Shown in pieces: positions 9,401 to 20,616 of a stretch of DNA of 64,000 bases (position 1 is its first letter; each line of letters begins with the position of its first letter). The DNA comes from Tribonema minus (lineage: Eukaryota; Sar; Xanthophyceae; Tribonematales; Tribonemataceae): positions 186,001 to 250,000 of the forward strand of contig JAFCMP010000539.1 of assembly GCA_017506865.1 (NCBI GenBank). The letters are read 5' to 3'. The notes under the pieces were generated by a model. The model saw only the letters and a list, made by a program, of their open reading frames with translations, had not been told where the DNA came from and ran no database searches. The position numbers and the translations under genes were made by a program.

Positions 9401-10857
9401 TGCTCTCCGTGCGCGATATCAGCAGCACGTTGAGCCCCTTCTTCGCCAGTTCAAACGACATGGCCTTCCCGATGCCATCTTCAACATGCAGTTGAGGTTG
9501 GCGATTGCAGCGTTGTGAGTCAGCGGCTGGGGGGGCCAGTACAAACCAATATACTTGAAGTATAGGGTTTGGTGTATGTCTAATGTCTGATATTAGGGTT
9601 TGGCGGGCATCGGGTCTGCAACCACCATGGTCCGGCAAGGCGCTTTCCCACAGATTGCAATCAGCTGTGCTTTGAACGTGCAGCATCAGCGCTATGAATA
9701 CGCCTGTTTGATAAAGTTTTTACCAGCAGGTCATATGGCTTTGCTGATGCCGTCTGCGATGCACAATATATTGACAACTGATGCGGTTCGATGTCAGTGT
9801 CATGTTGCGCAACAATTCAGCACTGACCCAGCCATGGAATGCCGCAATGGCAAGTTCCTTGATCAGCTCTAATGTCATGGCATTGCATGGTGCAGCTCAG
9901 GGCGACGAGCAATGATTGCCAAGGCAAAATATCAATTGCGGGGCAGCTAAGTAGGCAGGCACTACAGCTCTGAGGTTTTGGTAGCATTACACTTTCTTTG
10001 GCACGCTAGCACTGGCCACCAAGTGGTGTACTTGCAGCAGGCATCACAGCGTGAAGTGGGCTGGGGTAGGTACGTAAGCAAGCACAGCTAGTGTAGTGAC
10101 CGCAGCTTGCCATTGTATACAACTTTGCAAATAAGAAACATCAGTACGGATCAGTTGGTGTGCGTGCGTGTTCTGCGCGTTTCTGAGCTCTACGCCAGCG
10201 TCTACGCTCCGTAGCTAAGTTCAACAGAGTAGACTAGTCCAAGGAGACTTTGCAGTTTTCAATGAATTTCTGCCCGAGTGACTATGCTGAACAAGACTGA
10301 ATAGCAGATAAGGTGCAATGGCTATGAATGGCATCATCTGAGCAAATGCTCGCTGTGATCAAACAACATCCTACCAAGCTGATGTGTAATGCTGCAACGA
10401 GCCATTTTCAGTAGAAGGCATGTAGCTTTGGCGACATGCCTCTCTTCGGTTATGCACGACCATTACACGGCATCGGGTGGCGCGCTGCCTACAGCGCATG
10501 AACAATGCACACCAGAAGCTCTCATCACTGCAGCATTTGCAACAGCAACGACGTCGTTCCTGCAGCTGTACCGCCCTTGAACGCAGCAACTGGAGCAGCA
10601 GGCGCCAACACGTGAATCAAAGCATTTCTTAATGATAAATTTTCAACCCCAACAGAGCCTTGCTCACCTGTAGCGCCTGTAACAACGGCCCACTCCCCGT
10701 ACTTCTTGAGGTTTTTGGCTGGGCGTAGGAAGGTGCTGTAGAGCGCTCCCAGAAAGCACAGGAAGGCGCGCAGCACCACCAGTCCACCAACAGCAGCTGC
10801 CACCAGCACTAGTGCCTCCTCCGGCTTAGACCGATCGAACGACACCATGGACACCAT
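6401..10857 (-). CDS. KCR: Very-long-chain 3-oxoacyl-CoA reductase (microsomal KCR), 4 exons
   Basis: Exons 10668-10857, 9303-9478, 7412-7774 and 6401-6628 join without frame loss to 318 residues, the usual KCR/HSD17B12 length. This SDR enzyme performs the NADPH-dependent second step of very-long-chain fatty-acid elongation at the ER. Visible signatures: N-terminal membrane segment (about residues 13-45), cofactor motif TGATDGIGKA (60-69, split by intron 1), LVNNVG (137-142), catalytic Ser194, Tyr207 and Lys211 (YSGAK), VATKLSKVRRAS after intron 3, and a C-terminal SPYWSHALQLWVM hydrophobic stretch. There is no dilysine ER signal at the very C-terminus (KASKSS). Donors are GTGAGC, GTATGT and GTGAGC. 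Introns 2 and 3 carry decayed copies of the neighbouring exon ends. The 10858-11617 spacer would contain its promoter. Confidence 0.95.
6918..7193 (-). CDS. Small hydrophobic open frame inside KCR intron 3
   Basis: A 91-residue frame with hydrophobic stretches (MACAALGVYHVFLW and FLFIWFAAFIYPL) lies wholly within intron 3 of the reductase gene on the same strand. The reductase splices perfectly without it. It could be chance, an alternative exon or a nested gene. No family is recognised. Confidence 0.2.
   Translation of the reverse strand: MWDTLKVVLPAAAAERGGYTRSVTTGAHMACAALGVYHVFLWDVMIRDTLTVLRSGAVATTTFADMCCIGVLSDTPFLFIWFAAFIYPLAV
7283..7334 (-). repeat. Copy of KCR exon 3 end plus donor
   Basis: Read on the minus strand, this repeats the last ~45 bases of exon 3 (7412-7457) and the donor GTGAGCG, with few changes. 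It lies about 120 bp downstream of the real donor inside intron 3. It still has an intact GT donor but no matching acceptor of its own. Confidence 0.85.
7862..7930 (-). repeat. Copy of KCR exon 3 start plus acceptor
   Basis: The acceptor region of exon 3 (CTACCTACC, a CGCAG acceptor, then GAAGCCGTG at 7766-7795) is repeated about 110 bp upstream in intron 2 at 7880-7910, with shared flank GGGGAAAATT. The copy lacks a following open exon. Confidence 0.8.
8448..8560. repeat. Interstitial telomere-like repeats (TTAGGG and variants)
   Basis: Starts with (TTAGGG)2-3 and decays into TTAGGATTAGGGTCAGGG. An opposite-strand run of CCTGACC variants follows, then TTAGGTTAGGG. It lies in KCR intron 2. 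Similar short blocks occur elsewhere in the window. Confidence 0.85.
8890..9265 (-). repeat. Three to four decayed copies of KCR exon 2 end plus donor
   Basis: Copies of the exon 2 3' segment (TTGTCAAAG, GTCGATGGCCAGGT and GGCACTTTG on the + strand) occur at about 8896-8960, 9000-9068 and 9127-9198, with a stub at 9241-9262. They are separated by TACATACATAC-type simple repeat and GTAGGTAGAAAGATACAT words. The real exon ends at 9303. The imperfect pair at 8745-8880 (ATGAGGGTATATA words) belongs to the same expanded intron. Confidence 0.85.
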
Positions 10858-11617
10858 CTTCTTCTACTGCAAAACACACGTGAACCAAGGAAGCACTCCG
10901 GGTGTTGACCAACCCACGTACGTCACCTAACCCCCCAGCGCTCGCTGTATACAATGAACCATGCCCTGGGCCTCCTTCGGGCATCGAATCTGGGGGGGGG
11001 GGGGGGGGGCTCTCGGACAGGAGTTGCAAATTGCACAATGTCAACCTGAAAGGTGCAGCCGTAATCGCTCTGCGTTCACACTAAGGCGCCGCGACACCAT
11101 GGCCTGAGGTGATTTGAGCGGCAACGCAAGAACATGTGCATGATGCAGGGGGGAGGACAAAGAGGCATACCAAAATTCAATGCAGCTGCAACAATCAATC
11201 ATCATATTGTGTGTAAATTTGTGTCGGAATGAGGCACAGCTGCGAATGAGGCGCAGTACCCCGTAATGTATCAGTCAGCTATGCACACAATGTATGTACA
11301 GAACTATGTACATGTACATGGAGAAAAACAGCACATCAGCAGTGAGTGAGCGGCTGAAAGCTGGCGCTGTGTGCGGCGAGCACCGCAGCGACGCCGCACG
11401 TATGCTACTGCTGTGAAAAGTTGACACACCCAACCCTTTCCTTGTTGACCATCAGAGTCGTGTAAGGCTGCAGCCGCACTCCAGCAAGCTCAAAAGCGCC
11501 ATAAACTGCATCATGGTGCCATACACTAGTGTCGTGTGCACCGACTCGGAGACGCAACTGCCAACTAATCAACACCACCTACATAGACGATGCACGATTA
11601 CACACCACACAACCCCT
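10858..11617. other. Spacer between KCR start and the TORTIFOLIA-like 3' end
   Basis: No gene is seen. It holds a 19-20 bp poly-G run at about 10991-11010 and CATGTACATG words near 11300. KCR promoter elements are presumed here, but no clear TATA or CCAAT box was found. Confidence 0.4.
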
Positions 11618-11952
11618 CTAAAACATGCCGTGAGGGTCTAGGTACGGCTCCAGCCGTGCAGCAGCAACCCCATACGCGCTCGGCGACGCCGCCAGCCGCC
11701 GCAGCGCCGCGTGCAGCGCCGCGCGCACGTCGGCGGGCACCAGCAGCGCCGACGCCGCCGCGCCGCCGCCGCCGCCGCCGCCGCCCGCCGCCACCACCAG
11801 CCAGTGCACCCACGGCAGCACGTGCTCCACGAACGCGCCCGCGTGCAGCGCGCGCGCCGCGAAGGCAAACAGCTCGCCGCGCGTGGCCATGCTCAGCGCG
11901 TGCAGCAACGCGGCGCCGCCGCTAAGCGCGCCCGTTCCGCTGTTGTTGGCGG

Positions 11953-11983
<31 letters not shown>

Positions 11984-14900
11984 TGCGCGCAGCACATCGC
12001 GCTCAGAGCCGTGGCGCAGCGCGTGCCGCACTGCCCTGTCAGGGTCCCCTCTGTGGGGGTGGTGCGTCGCCGCCGCGCGCCGCACGGGCCCGCTGCCGGA
12101 AACGCGCCTGCGAAGGGCGCCGCCGTCGCCGCCGTCAGTGTGAGCATGGGGGCGGTGCTGCCGCCGCTGTGCACCGCCGTCGCCGTCGCCGCTGCTGTCG
12201 TCGCATGCCGCATACGCAGCGGTGTTGTTGAAGTCGGTGTTGAGTTCGGTCGCCGCTTTGCGGTGGCGACGCTCTGGCGCTGAGCGATGCTGCACCTCAC
12301 TCACCGCTCTGCGATGGTGCTGTTCAGCTGGCGGCCGCTGCGGCGGTGCCGTCGGCGGCAGCGGCACCGGCGGCGGCGCACGCGCAGCAGCGCCCTGCAG
12401 CTCTGCCTGCAGCCCCTGCAAGCGCGCATCCAGCGCAGCAACCGCGGCGGCGACGCCCTGCGTCTGCTGCCCGAGCTGCTGCAGCAGCCGCACAGCCTCC
12501 ACAGGCAGCCCCTGCGCCTGCGTCGCCGCTGCCGCAGGCCCCCCTGGCACCGCCGCTGCTGCGCCGGAGCTCCCATGTCTCACCACCGGCGCTGGTGTGT
12601 GTTCGCGCGCCGCAGCGTATGGCAGAGGCAGCGCAGGTGCGGTGTTCTCACCCGGGGCCGCAGCGTCGAGCAGCAGCGGATCAACAGCTGCAGCGGCGCT
12701 GCTGCTGCTGCTGCTGCGCTGGCTATGGGGCACGGACAGCGAGCCCATTCTGCTGCGCGACGATGACGGCTGCGCACCTGGCGGGGGATGCGCGGCTGCT
12801 GCCAGCGGCATCACGGCACCGCTGCCGCCGCTGCCGCCGCCACTGGTGCCGGTGTTGTCATTACCAATGGAATTCCCTGCTGCTGCAGCAGCGCTTCCGT
12901 GGCGCTGCGGCAGCTGCTGACTCCCTGTCGCTGTACCCGGCGCTCGCGTCTTTCTTGAATGCTGGTGCCGTTGTGGCAGGGGCTGAGGCGGCGGCGGCGC
13001 ACTTTGATCCAGTGCAGATCGCGGCTCATCTTCAGGCAGCAGCAGCAGGGGATCCACGTCGGATTCGGTCCCCGCGGCGGGAGCAGCCGCGGCTGGAGCA
13101 TCAGATGCTGCGCGTGACAGCGTGGCAGTGCTCCGAGGCGCAGCAGCAGCGCTCGACGGCGGGGCGGCTGCTGTGCTGTCTGGCAGGCACTGGTCGGACT
13201 GGCCGGGCGCGGCTTCAACGAGCAGCAGTGCTCCATCGTCGGCTGGCGGCACGTCACCAGGCGCAGCGGGCTGCGGCAACTGCAACTGCGGCACTTGCCC
13301 TGATTGTGATGCGCTGTCGCCTGTGCTTGTTGCATGTACATCATTGGTTGCTGCGGGTGGGTGCGGCTCCGGTACCTGCATACCTCCTGCCGAGTCAGGC
13401 ATCTGTTGCTCAGCTGCCACTGCAGCAACGCTCAACTGTGGTGGCTCAGAACTCAAGGTTGAAGTTCCGAATTCATTGGCACCAGGCAGCGCCGCAGCTG
13501 CAGGCTCAGTGCTGTACACCATGACGCTGTTGCCAGCAGCTCCCTGCAGTGCAGAGTTTTCAGTTGTTGCTGCGCGCTGGTCATCAGTGGCCGTCAGTGG
13601 AGCACTGCTGCCATGGTCACCAGGCACGCCGCGCAGTTGCAGCGCGAAAGAACTCATTTCTGCAGGAGGCTCGCCAGTGGATGCGATGGGAGCTGGCGCA
13701 GCAGCCAGCGCTTGTTCAGCAGGTTCAGCATCGCCTGCTGGCACTGACATCGCCGCCGCTGCTGCCGCTGCTGACGGCAGCAGCGCGTCAGATGGTGCTG
13801 CAGCAGGTGCTGCAGCAGGTGCTGCCGGCACTGCCGCGGTGCTCACTTCTGGAACAGCGACTGCTGACGACGGCGGCAGCAGTGCAGCGTCGCTGTTTCC
13901 GGATGGTGCACGTCCCAGAAACGGTCCGGCTGCAATGTCAGCGTGTACGGTGGGATCGTCTGCTGAGCCTGCTGCTGGGTTGAGCGCTGCTGCCGCTTCC
14001 GCTGCTGCTGCTGCTGCTGGTGGTGCTTGCATAGACGATATGTCTGTCGTGCTGCGGTGCCCATGCGATGCCGTTGCCGCTGTGTTTTCAGTCTCAACCT
14101 GTGAGGCGCACAGCAGCGACAAACTTTGTGTGAGTGCTCATACACTGATGTGCTCTACAAAGCGTGCCTGTTGCTAATATAGCCATTGCAGTAATGGTAA
14201 TGCAGGTGACCGCATCCGATTCTCAAGCACTGACAGGGTGCTTGCTCCCGCTTCGCTGGCTTGAAGCAGCTGCCTCTTCACTGCTGACTGCAGCATTGAC
14301 TTGCTTAGGGGTAGCCTACCCTAAAGCCTAATTAGTGCGTTGCTTAAACCCTAATTAGTGCGTTGCTCGACCTGAGAGCGCTGGTCATTCACCACGGTCA
14401 CTCATAACTCAGACTCATAGGCAAGCGTCACAGGTCAACATGTCACACAGCTGAGCAACCTCTCCACAGTCGCCAGCGATGGCGCAACAAGACGAGGATG
14501 ACGCGCAAACTGAAGTTCGAACTTCACCTGGCTGTGCGCCGTTGCCAATGCCGCACTGTCTGCCAAAACCGCCTCTGGTGCCACAGATGCACAGGCCTCT
14601 GGCACTGCCAACGCATGTCCCCCTAACGTCTGTGCGGCGTTGTGATGGAGGTCCTGCAGTTGCTCAACTGCAGCAGCGCTCGGTTCTGCTGGTCGCTCAG
14701 GCGGTGCCTCAACGCTCAGCGCAGCTGACGCGATGCTGCCATCTCTGTCATTTCCGCTGACGCTCTGCCGCCTACTAGGACCGTCGCGACGCTCCTGCTG
14801 CGTCTCTGACGAATTGTGCTGCTGTTGACTCGATGCTCTACGAGACTGCCTGCCAAGCGCTGCTGCTGGGTCGTAATGATGTGCCTGCTGCTGCTCTGCT

Positions 14901-17900
14901 GGCACGTTTTCTGCAAAGGATGACCCATGGGCCAGCTGCTCAAATTGCTCGAGACGTGCCCCATTTGAATCAAAACCAGCATCCGAGGCCACTGCGCTGC
15001 CAGTTCGTTGACCGGTCGCAGGCGCTTGTTGCCCAGATGCCGCCGCAGAAGCTGCCGCCGCCGCCGCTGCTGCTGCTGCTGCCGCCGCCGTAGCTGCCTG
15101 ATGCTGCTGCGGTGTGCCCGCAAGGGGTGCTGAGCTACGTCTTTGCGCGACTTCCGAGCCACGCGCCGCCGCTGCTGCTGCTGCTGCTGCTGCTGCTGCA
15201 GGGCTTGCGCGCTGCTGCGGCGCTGAGCCACGGCGGAGGTCGCTTGCGCGCGCTGGCGCGGCAACACGTGCCCAGCGCTCAGCGTTCAATGGCGGGACTA
15301 TTGCGTGTGGAGCGTCCACTTGTTGATGTTGAAGTGGGGCATGGTCTGGTATCTGCGAGCGCCGTCGTTTTGCCGCAGGCACTTGTTCTGCTTGCGCCAA
15401 CGGCTCACCAGACGTCTGCCGCAGTACAGACTCCACATTTTGAGCAGTGATTGGCGGCTCTGGCTGCTGCTGTTCCTGCTGTGCAGGCAGTGGCTGCTGC
15501 TGCTGCTGCTGCTGCTGTTCCTGCTGCTGCTGTTCCTGCTGCTGCTGTGCAGGCAGTGGCTGCTGTTGCTGCTGCAGCAGCGTCACAGGGTCCTGCGGCT
15601 GCAGCGATGCTGAGCGATGCGTGGTCACTGCTACAGCCGGCGCCGCGTTGCTGCGGTCTTCAGGCGGCAACAGTTGTGGGTGTGCCAGTTGCTCCCCCTG
15701 GGCCAAGTCGACATGAGAGGCATCGACTGGTGGTGGCTGCTGCTGCTGCTGCTGCGGCGGCAGCATCTCTGCATGCTGCTGCAGCTGCTGCTGCTGCTCC
15801 TGCTGCTGCCGTTGCTGCTGCTGCTGCTGCTGGGGCGACGGTGGCGTATCTGCGTACTGCTGCTGCTGGTGCACAGCACCCAAGGCTGCTGCCGAGATCC
15901 TTCGTTGCCGCCCTTCATGATCCAATGCCACGGCTGCATCGCGCGCCGCCGCCGGCGCACCCGCTGCAACTTCAACTTGAACTGCTGCCTCACCAGTGGG
16001 TACCGCCGCCGCCACAGACCGCAGCTGTGCACGCGTGTCGAGCAGTTTTCCCGCCGCGCGTTTCGCCGCAAGCAGCGCGCCCGCCGCGCCTGCAAAGCCT
16101 GTCCCAGTAACGTGACGGCCCCCGTCGCTGCCCTCTGCCGTCAAATCCGGCGGCTGTGACGACAGCACCGGCTCTGCAAGGATGAGAGCGGGATCGAGGG
16201 CAAGCATGTCTGGTGCTGCTGTCGCATGAACTTGGCCGTATTGTCCGGGCTCTGGAGGTGCTGCAGGCGACATGGCCTTGCTCGACGGTCCGGCTGTGCC
16301 GCTGTCGCGCCCCACTACATGAGACTGAGCACTGCCGTCAGCGGCTCCGCTCACCCGCAGAGCACTGCTGTCGGTGAGGCCCTGCACCGCGGCAACAGCT
16401 GCTGCGGCGCTGTTTCTGCGGAGCGCTGCCGCTGAACTTGAACTTGACGAGGAGGCCCGCTCTGCGTCCGTTGTGGCAGCAGTGCTGGCCCGCCGCGATG
16501 GCGCAACGACGGCGGCAACTGGGTCTCTAAGGGGGTACGTAGGGGTATAGTGGTCAAACGGCGCGCGCCGCAGCTGCCAGTCCCGCTGCTGCACCGCCAG
16601 CGACGCCATCGAAGCGGCAAACTTGTCGGGGCGGCTGCTGCCGCTGCCACCGCCTGCGGCCTGCAGCGCCTCCCTGCGCAGCTGAGCAATGGGCACCCGC
16701 TGGTTGCGCGCAGCACTCTTCTTCATTAGCTCCGTTCCCGATTGCCGCTCAGCAGCATTCGTGCCCAGCCCGTCAACCTCAACGCTGGCACCACTGCCGC
16801 CGCCGCTGTCGGCAGCAGTGGAAGCAGCAGCAGCAGCGGCGGTGGCGGCAGGAGCTGCGGCGGCGGCAGCAGCAGTGGCGGCGGCGAGCCTCTCCAGCGC
16901 CGCCAGCGCCGCCGCCGACGCCTCGCGCACGGCGGCGACGGTGTCGTGGCGCCCCGCATGCAGCGCACGCGCCAGCGGCGCCGCCCCCGCCGCCAGTGCC
17001 GCCAGCAGACCCGCGTGTGCAGCGGCGGCGGCGGCGAGGTCGAGCGCTGCCTCCGCGGCAGCGCGGCGGTCGCGCCACGACGCCGGCGCCACGGCGTCTG
17101 CGCAGTTGCCGCCGCCGCTGCCGCCGCCGCTGTCGTTGCGCTTGCGCGTGAGCGCCGCCGCGAGCGCCGGCAGCAGCGCCGGCAGCGCCGCGCACAGCGT
17201 GTCGCCGACCACCACGCCGCTGCCGCTGCCGCCACTGCCATCAGGAGAGGGCAATCGCAAGGGCGGCGCGATGATGCGCGCCAGCGCCGACACAGTGCTC
17301 AGCAGCGGAGCGCTGGGTACCTGCCCGCCGGTGCGCCCCGCGCGCCCTGCCGCCAGCCCCTCGAGCACCAGCGCCATGAGCGTCTCGCTCTCCGTCGCAA
17401 TGTCGACCCGGCGTGCCGCCGTCAGCGCCGCCCGAGCGCTGACGTCCTCCTGTGGGAACGCGTCCACGCGCCAGCGCGGCGGCAGCAGCGCTGCGCGCTG
17501 CGCCGCGAGCAGCGCGTCGTGCACGGCGCGCGCCGCACATTCGTCCGCGCAGGGGACGATCAGCTTGTCCGGGGGGACAAATGTGACGCGGCTGCTCGGA
17601 CCTGCTCCTGGCAGCAGCCGCGACAGCCGCATGCACGCGTCGGCAGCGCTGCCGCCGCCACCGCCGCCGCCGCCTTCGTCGCTGCCCAGCAGGACGGTGA
17701 GCAGCAGCGGCGGCGCCGGCAGCGCAACCGCCGCCGCCAGGCACGCGGCGGCGGACGCACGCACCTCGCGCTGCGGGTGCCACAGCAGCGACGCGAGCCG
17801 CGCCGCCGCCGCCGCCAGCGGCGCCGCGCGCACGAGCACGGCGGCGCCGACGCACGCCGCGCACGCGTCGCGCAGCGGCGCCGCCGCCGCCGTGCCCGCG

Positions 17901-18185
17901 ACGCCGCACAGCAGCGCATCCGCGCCGCGCCCGCCCCACTGCGGCGCGCTGCCGCGGTGCCGCCACCACGCGTTGCGCAGCGCCGCGAGCGCGGCGGCGC
18001 GCGCGGCGAGCGGCGCGGCGGCGTCGGCGGCGGCGCGCACGGCGGCGGCGGCGAGCGCGGCCGCGCGGCGCGGGCGGCGCTGCGCGCTGAGCATGCAGGC
18101 GTGGAGCTCGCCGGCCGCGAGCGCGCGCGTCGCGTGCGACTGCAGCCTCTCCACAGCGCTCAACATGCGTGGGGTCCAGCCGTCC

Positions 18186-18227
<42 letters not shown>

Positions 18228-18487
18228 GGCGATGTGGCAGCGCTCCGTCTGGGGGGGGATGATGCGGGGGACGTGGGGGATGCTGCGCCGTTCGCCTGCT
18301 GATGCGGCGGCGGGCAGCGGTTGATGCACCCGGGGGGGGGGCGGGTTAGGGGGTGTGCGCCGTGACCACTGGCAGTGTCGAATTTATGTTGTGCATCCCA
18401 GAAAGAGGGTACCACACCAGCTGCCGCAATTGTGTTGCGTGTAGGGGCTCCCAGTAGAGGAGCCCGATGGAGACAGCAGTCAGCCAT
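11618..18487 (-). CDS. TORTIFOLIA1/SPIRAL2-like microtubule-associated protein (2 exons visible)
   Basis: Exons 14528-18487 and 11618-14098 join in phase (AHSQ/VETEN) to a predicted protein of about 2,150 residues. The N-terminal part (about residues 110-560) is an Ala-rich HEAT/TOG-like helical array. The C-terminal domain matches the plant TORTIFOLIA1/SPR2 C-terminus: a VRHALRHGSERDVLRAV helix, then LFAFAARALHAGAFVEHVLPWVHWLV split here for length, then a closing helix near EPYLDP. Plant relatives bind and stabilise microtubule minus ends. Between them lie roughly 1,000 residues of Ala, Ser, Pro and Gln low complexity, including long CAG-encoded polyglutamine. The intron donor is followed at once by the GTGAAGTTCGAACTTC palindrome. 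The true N-terminus may use an upstream exon: a plausible acceptor lies near 18300. The assignment rests mainly on the C-terminal domain. Confidence 0.7.
15440..15870. repeat. CTG/CAG trinucleotide tract inside the TORTIFOLIA-like gene
   Basis: Two clusters (about 15462-15580 and 15728-15870) of CTG repeats on the + strand encode long Gln runs on the minus strand. Unit purity is high enough to expect length polymorphism. The + strand frames (poly-Cys, poly-Leu, poly-Ala) are shadows. Confidence 0.9.
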
Positions 18488-18679
18488 GTAGCAGAGCCCA
18501 GGTCAGCTTAAGCATTGTGGACATGGGTTGGCAATGTATGACCAATGAACCAGCTCCACACTGAGTTGCGTTGCCTTGACCGACTTGGCTTCTTTTCATG
18601 TGCAAAAGCAGGTGACAACCACAGTTCACATCACGGACCACTTTGAGTAGCCAAATGTTAGTTGATGGCAGCAAAGCGT

Positions 18680-18785
18680 TATTAGGGTTAGGGTTAGGGC
18701 CTGCTTACTTCACAGGCGAACAACCCAGGCCACAGGGTTAGCGCTACCCCTAACCCTACCCCTAACCTCAACCCTAAACCCTAAG
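18680..18785. repeat. Interstitial telomere-like repeats, both orientations
   Basis: (TTAGGG)2 at about 18681-18698 faces a degenerate CCCTAA run at about 18744-18783 (CCCTAACCC, CCTACCCC and CCTCAACCC variants), about 45 bp apart. It lies in the spacer upstream of the TORTIFOLIA-like gene. A further TTAGGGTTAGGGTTAG word is at about 19219. Confidence 0.85.
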
Positions 18786-18821
18786 TGCACACTCCTTTCA
18801 AACCCCTGGAGGTCGCTGTTG

Positions 18822-19840
18822 TTAACATCTGCATGATTTGAGCTTCGGGATAACCAGTCCATACAATTCCGCGTCATAGCTACCCATCACCTCAGTGTAC
18901 AGAACCGCCTCTGCTGGGAGCTGGCTGATCACAACAAATTGCCTCCACGTGTACCTGCCTTGCTCGCTTCTGCATGTACTTTTTATCAATCCTCGCTCAG
19001 GGCGCGAAAAAGCCCGGGTGAATGGCATCTAACTTGAAGCTTGCTGTACGGAATCTACATGTCGTGTGACATAACCACTCAAACGCCGCCACCGCCAATT
19101 GGCAAACTGCATGTACCTTGTCGACCAATCTCGCTTGGACGTGCGGCTCTGTCACCATGAGATGTAGTACTGATTTAACCATTTCTGTTGGAGCATATGG
19201 CAGTTACATGCTCATTACTAGGGTTAGGGTTAGCCCCACGCACGTACTAGGTACTAGACAGACTAGAATTCATGCACTGCTAGCAGCACGCGACTAGCGT
19301 CGGTCGTCTGTTGCATCGGTCACCTTGATATCTGCCTCTGCTGGTGTGGAGCAACAGGGCAGTGAGCAACAGCCCTCTACGTTGCCCAATTTCAAACTTG
19401 TGAGTGCGTTCCCTTGCACACCTACCTTGCCTTACCTCAACCTTGCATGTGCCTACATACCCCACATGTTGGCAATACCTACGTGCCCCCCCTGTGAGAG
19501 CTGCTGCAACAAGCCCGCGCAGTCAACCGCTGGGTCTCGCCTCGCACGTTCTTGAATGAAACCTACCTTCCCTGACTCTGTGCATGCAGCTGTCCACCCC
19601 ACTATCAACTCAGAAGCTGGCTACGCGTACTATACTTTACAAGTATCTTACAAGCATGTGCCGCACCTGTGACGCTGCCATGACGAGTCTGCGCAGCCTG
19701 CTGCTGGGTCTAGCCCTCACAGGCTCCGGCGACAGCGGCAGTTTCAGCCCTGCAATCAGCTCCTGTCTAGCAGCCAAACGTCTCTCCAGTGACTCCCCGC
19801 TTTCCCGCTCCTCCCCCCCTCTTGCCCCCCCCAGAGAGCT
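18822..19840 (-). CDS. Unassigned multi-exon gene, three candidate exons
   Basis: Three open segments have good splice edges. Exon 19667-19840 follows a TTTTCAG acceptor, encodes an Arg/Glu-rich segment (ERESGESLERRLAARQELIA) and ends CAG/GTGCGG. Exon 19117-19184 encodes MVKSVLHLMVTEPHVQARLV and ends AAG/GTACAT. Exon 18822-18908 encodes AVLYTEVMGSYDAELYGLV and ends at TAA. The second and third exons join in phase 0. The first and second do not join in phase, so an exon between (perhaps in 19320-19465) is missing from this model. The first exon may also belong to another gene. Composition looks like real protein, but no family is recognised. Confidence 0.4.
18975..19105. repeat. Dispersed repeat family A, copy 1
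   Basis: Core GTACTTTTTAT, then CTCGCTCAGGGCGCG and AAAAAGCCC, with a potential GGGC/GCCC hairpin. The extended match to 50856-51000 runs through ATCTACATGTCGTGT and CCACTCAAACGCCGCC. Other copies are at 32990-33040 and 52954-53010. It overlaps the small exon model here. Confidence 0.75.
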
Positions 19841-20084
19841 CTGAAAAGCGTCAGTTGGTGAAACCGCTGCGGCCGCAGCGTAAGATCTCCCTTCTGCAGT
19901 GCAATTGGAGCAGCAACAGTCAGAGAATAAAGACGGGTGAGAGGAGTGTGTAGCAGAATTGGCATGTACGCAGTCCTCTGCTCAAGGTGTCATGCAGATC
20001 AGTTCTGCATACGGCAGTGTGTGAGGAGGGTGGCAGTGAACGGCAGCGTATGCAGTGAACTGAGCACTGTATATGAACGCAGGT

Positions 20085-20215
20085 AACAAGGTGTGGTTTG
20101 CCGTCAAATTAAATGCCGTCAACCAATAATCGTAGACGCCGCTGCTGCGGCAGTTGGCCACGAGTCAAACAGTGCCACCATATCCACAATAGTCAACAGA
20201 CTTCTGTGGGCAAAC
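20085..20215. repeat. Dispersed repeat family B, copy 1
   Basis: Shares with 22873-23020 and 42944-43100 a block ordered as ACAAGG-TGG, CCACCAATAA-like, CGCCGCTGCTGC, TTGGCCACGA, CAAACAGTGC and ATATCCACA. All three copies have the same orientation. No ORF spans it. It could be a SINE or MITE; no tRNA-like B box or clear terminal inverted repeat was seen. Confidence 0.75.
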
Positions 20216-20274
20216 TTTGTAGCGTTCACGGCCTGGATGTTCTGTATGAAAAGGTCTCACGTTTTTGGTAGGCC

Positions 20275-20360
20275 AGCTTAGGGTTAGGGTTAGGGTTACC
20301 CTAACCCTAACCCTAGCCAGCTTAGGGTTAGGGTTAGGGTTACCCTAACCCTAACCCTAA
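20275..20360. repeat. Head-to-head telomeric palindromes, two in tandem
   Basis: CCAGCTTAGGG is followed by three TTAGGG units. These abut three CCCTAA units at a TTAGGGTTACCCTAA junction, and the whole unit is then repeated, ending CCCTAAGCTGG. Each unit can fold into a near-perfect hairpin, and the pair together is also palindromic. Nothing else is seen between here and 20616. Confidence 0.92.
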
Positions 20361-20616
20361 GCTGGTACACTCAAGAGCACTCCTCACAGAATCTGATGCT
20401 CTGACGAGGAGGTTGACACGGCAGCGGCATAATGCGCACTGGTGCACCAACTTGATGCCTGACTGCACTCACACTGCGTGCAGCACTCTCACAGCGCCAA
20501 TGCCTCAGCGCATCACTACACACAGTGAAAAACTAACATGTGCCAGGCACTATGGACGAAAGTGAGCATCATTGACACCAGTGGTAACCTGAAATGACAC
20601 TACGTACTCAGCAGTA

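Noticed and set aside
11711-14177. Several long + strand frames (Ala-, Arg- or Ser-rich) opposite the TORTIFOLIA-like exons
   Set aside because: They are shadows of GC-rich codons on the other strand; no motifs, and composition is explained by GCN/CTG repeats.
15447-15716. Poly-Cys and poly-Leu frames
   Set aside because: They are alternative frames of the CTG repeat that encodes polyglutamine on the minus strand.
20275-20360. Chromosome end or true telomere
   Set aside because: The arrays are only a few units long, inverted, and flanked by unique gene-bearing DNA on both sides.
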